Position numbers and translations under genes: made by a program
In this document: positions 62,165-64,000 of the stretch, piece by piece
Numbering within the stretch: position 1 is the first letter of the stretch
Layout: every line of letters starts with the position of its first letter
The notes under the pieces: generated by a model
The model's input: the letters and a program-made list of their open reading frames with translations, nothing else
Told to the model about the DNA's origin: nothing
Database searches by the model: none
Assembly: GCA_013399115.1 (NCBI GenBank)
Contig: VXAA01003297.1
Location: 143,777-207,776 of the forward strand
Length of the DNA: 64,000 nt
Source of the DNA: Anseranas semipalmata
Lineage: Eukaryota; Chordata; Aves; Anseriformes; Anseranatidae
Direction of reading: 5' to 3'

Positions 62165-64000
62165 ACTTCAAGCTTTGATGGTTGTTGTTCAGTTTATAAA
62201 CAAACAGGATCTTGTATCTTGACATTTTACCTCATTGCTAATGCATAATCATCAATACTCTGACTGGGTCCTAGTGTGTTGATGAGAGTTGCTCCATTAA
62301 GAACCACAATATCATCAGAATTACTTCTTTGCAAGAGGCTGTGTAAAATCAATTTTACTGGTTGATTTTAGTTCATTATTTTCAAAGTAAGATGGGCATT
62401 TGTTTTCATGACAAATGCTTCTGTAAATCACCTGTATTATGGTGTATTAAAGCATTTTAATTTGATAGTCAGTGGTAAAAGCAGACAGATAAGCAACAAA
62501 AAGATTCCATGTTACTCCACAGTGCACTAATTAACAAGAAGCCTGTGGGGTGGTCCTCCCCATTTTTATTTTTATTTTTTAAATAATATTGGGACAGTTA
62601 AGCCTATAAGAAAGATTCCGTATTAATTCTGGGTGTTATGCTTCCAGTACTCAGGGCTAACTGTGGATAAGGAAATGTGCCATTTCACAAATACTGTCAG
62701 TGAGGGCCTTGGAATTACCTTTTCAAAAGACAAAACAAATATGAGAGGTATAAAATCTTCCTCTTGTATCATGTATCACTGAAATATTTTCCTCACAAAA
62801 AGTTTCAAGTCTATTGTCTAAAGGGACGGCAGAAAATATTTTCTACTGGAAACAGTATAAAGCATATTCTATCATCCCATGGACACAAACCTTAATATAA
62901 ACATGCTCAGGGGAAAAAACAGCTCTCAATGACTGACCTCCTCCTGGGAATCAGTTGACCTACTGTCATTAAGCCAGGTACCAACAAGCAGCATAGGTGC
63001 CACTAAGCTTTATGACAAACTTACATTTCCTGAAGTTCCCGGGCAGGTACATTGCTCTTTTTTTTCCTGATTAAGAATAGAATTGAATTGTGTGTCATCT
63101 CCATTGCCTGACCAGGACTCACTCGCTTGTTTGTTTCACAAGATCACAGGATGATGAATCACGATGAGATACGAGGCCTGTGCTTAGAAGCTGCAGATTA
63201 ATTTCCAATAATTTTGTCACTTGAGCTCACTCCCTAGGGCATCGATCAAAAAATCCCACACCAACATCATGAAAGTCTTTGATGATTAGACCTCCTTTGG
63301 AGATGCATGAGGAAATCCTTTTTCAGCAAATCAGGCACTATATTAGAACACCATAATGACAGTATTAGCTTAACAGCAAAAGAAAAATAAGGCAACATGA
63401 TTCACAAATGGCTTTTATCATGTGGATACTTGATTGTCAGTCCTATGGAAAGTATCTATCCTATTGCTGAATTGGGTTACAGCTTCATTTTTTTGCCAGC
63501 TACCTTTGCAAGTAAACTTTTTCCATTGTTTTGTTTTTAAGCAACTTTTGGCATAAAACCATTTACAGATTCTATCAAAAAGATTGCCTGAGAACATCTT
63601 AATCCATCATAAATGGGTAAAGAGTTTTCCTTGTATTGACAGTGGCACACTGATACTGGATTATAAAGATTGACTTCAATATTTATGAAGTATTAAGAAA
63701 CAGCAGTCAAAATATAAAACCAACTTGTTTTTCAGAAATGTTCTACCACTCATATTTTATAGTTGTTTGATTGATTTGTTACTGTTCTTACTGAGCTACT
63801 GAGAGTTAGACAGGAATCCCTGAGCAATCTTTTCTTCTAGGCTGTATTTACAGCATGGTCATGACACAGGCCCTCATTGTCATCCTGGACACAAGCTTTG
63901 CATGCTGCTGTCCTGTCTCAGATGTAATGAAGCCATTGGGGTCTTCCTGTGTGTAACTCAGTTACAAGAAAAGTCTCCATTCTCTATAGACACAGTCTAT
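62165..64000. other. Unique AT-rich non-coding sequence
   Basis: No gene or identified repeat. A T-rich stretch lies near 62562-62582. A segment near 63270 (GATTAGACCTCCTTTGG) vaguely recalls a CR1 3' end but is too short to call. Confidence 0.55.

Noticed and set aside
63262..63300. Possible CR1 3' end
   Set aside because: Similarity is limited to about 17 bases.
1..64000. CRISPR arrays, bacterial operons, phage or plasmid modules, tRNA or rRNA genes
   Set aside because: No regularly spaced direct repeats, no long coding frames, and no tRNA-like cloverleaf other than SINE remnants; the sequence is vertebrate in character.

Overview
This window is vertebrate nuclear DNA, most likely from a bird. 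The main evidence is a set of CR1 LINE fragments. One is a moderately diverged avian-type 3' end (about 46545-46840) that still translates on the minus strand into the C-terminal end of CR1 ORF2. Two are much older CR1 copies (about 31868-32240 and 44493-45270), and two are further weak CR1 ends. There are also two old MIR/CORE-SINE copies and one hAT-like palindromic fragment. Interspersed repeats are sparse, the sequence is AT-rich, introns or exons of a known gene cannot be recognised, and nothing resembles bacterial or organellar gene organisation. The species cannot be named from this sequence alone. A turtle or crocodilian is less likely but not excluded.

Layout. 1-16.7 kb: unique sequence with short simple repeats, a G-rich hairpin near 2.9 kb and a small cluster of homeodomain-type motifs near 11.2 kb. 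16.8-26.5 kb: a decayed CR1 end, a MIR copy at about 22.6 kb, and triplet microsatellites. 26.56-27.24 kb: the most distinctive segment. It is a G-rich block with five same-strand TGATTG motifs in about 215 bp, two of them perfect PBX-MEIS/PREP decamers, followed by an AATAAA, a near-palindrome and a strong-looking 3' splice site. It could be a promoter/enhancer, a solo LTR or a first-exon region. 27.2-43 kb: AT-rich unique sequence with an ancient CR1 (31.9 kb), a G-quadruplex candidate (32.9 kb), a hAT-like fragment (37.5 kb), an ambiguous base (38,095) and a second MIR (38.5 kb). 43.2-46.9 kb: the most repeat-rich part, with an unrecognised decayed protein-like segment and three CR1 fragments, all in the same orientation. 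46.9-64 kb: unique AT-rich sequence with isolated GC-richer islands and a (TA)(CA) microsatellite at 62.1 kb.

No intact protein-coding gene can be supported. The longest ATG-initiated frame is 146 codons (11908-12348) and matches no family I recognise; the other long frames are of chance length or begin at non-ATG codons. The window is best read as intergenic DNA or the interior of a very large intron. All five CR1 fragments lie on the minus strand. If the window is intronic, that weakly favours a host gene transcribed on the plus strand, because LINEs in introns tend to be antisense. I found no convincing new biological system. The candidates most worth testing are the PBX-MEIS cluster at 26.7-26.9 kb and the decayed coding-like block at 43.3-44.3 kb.
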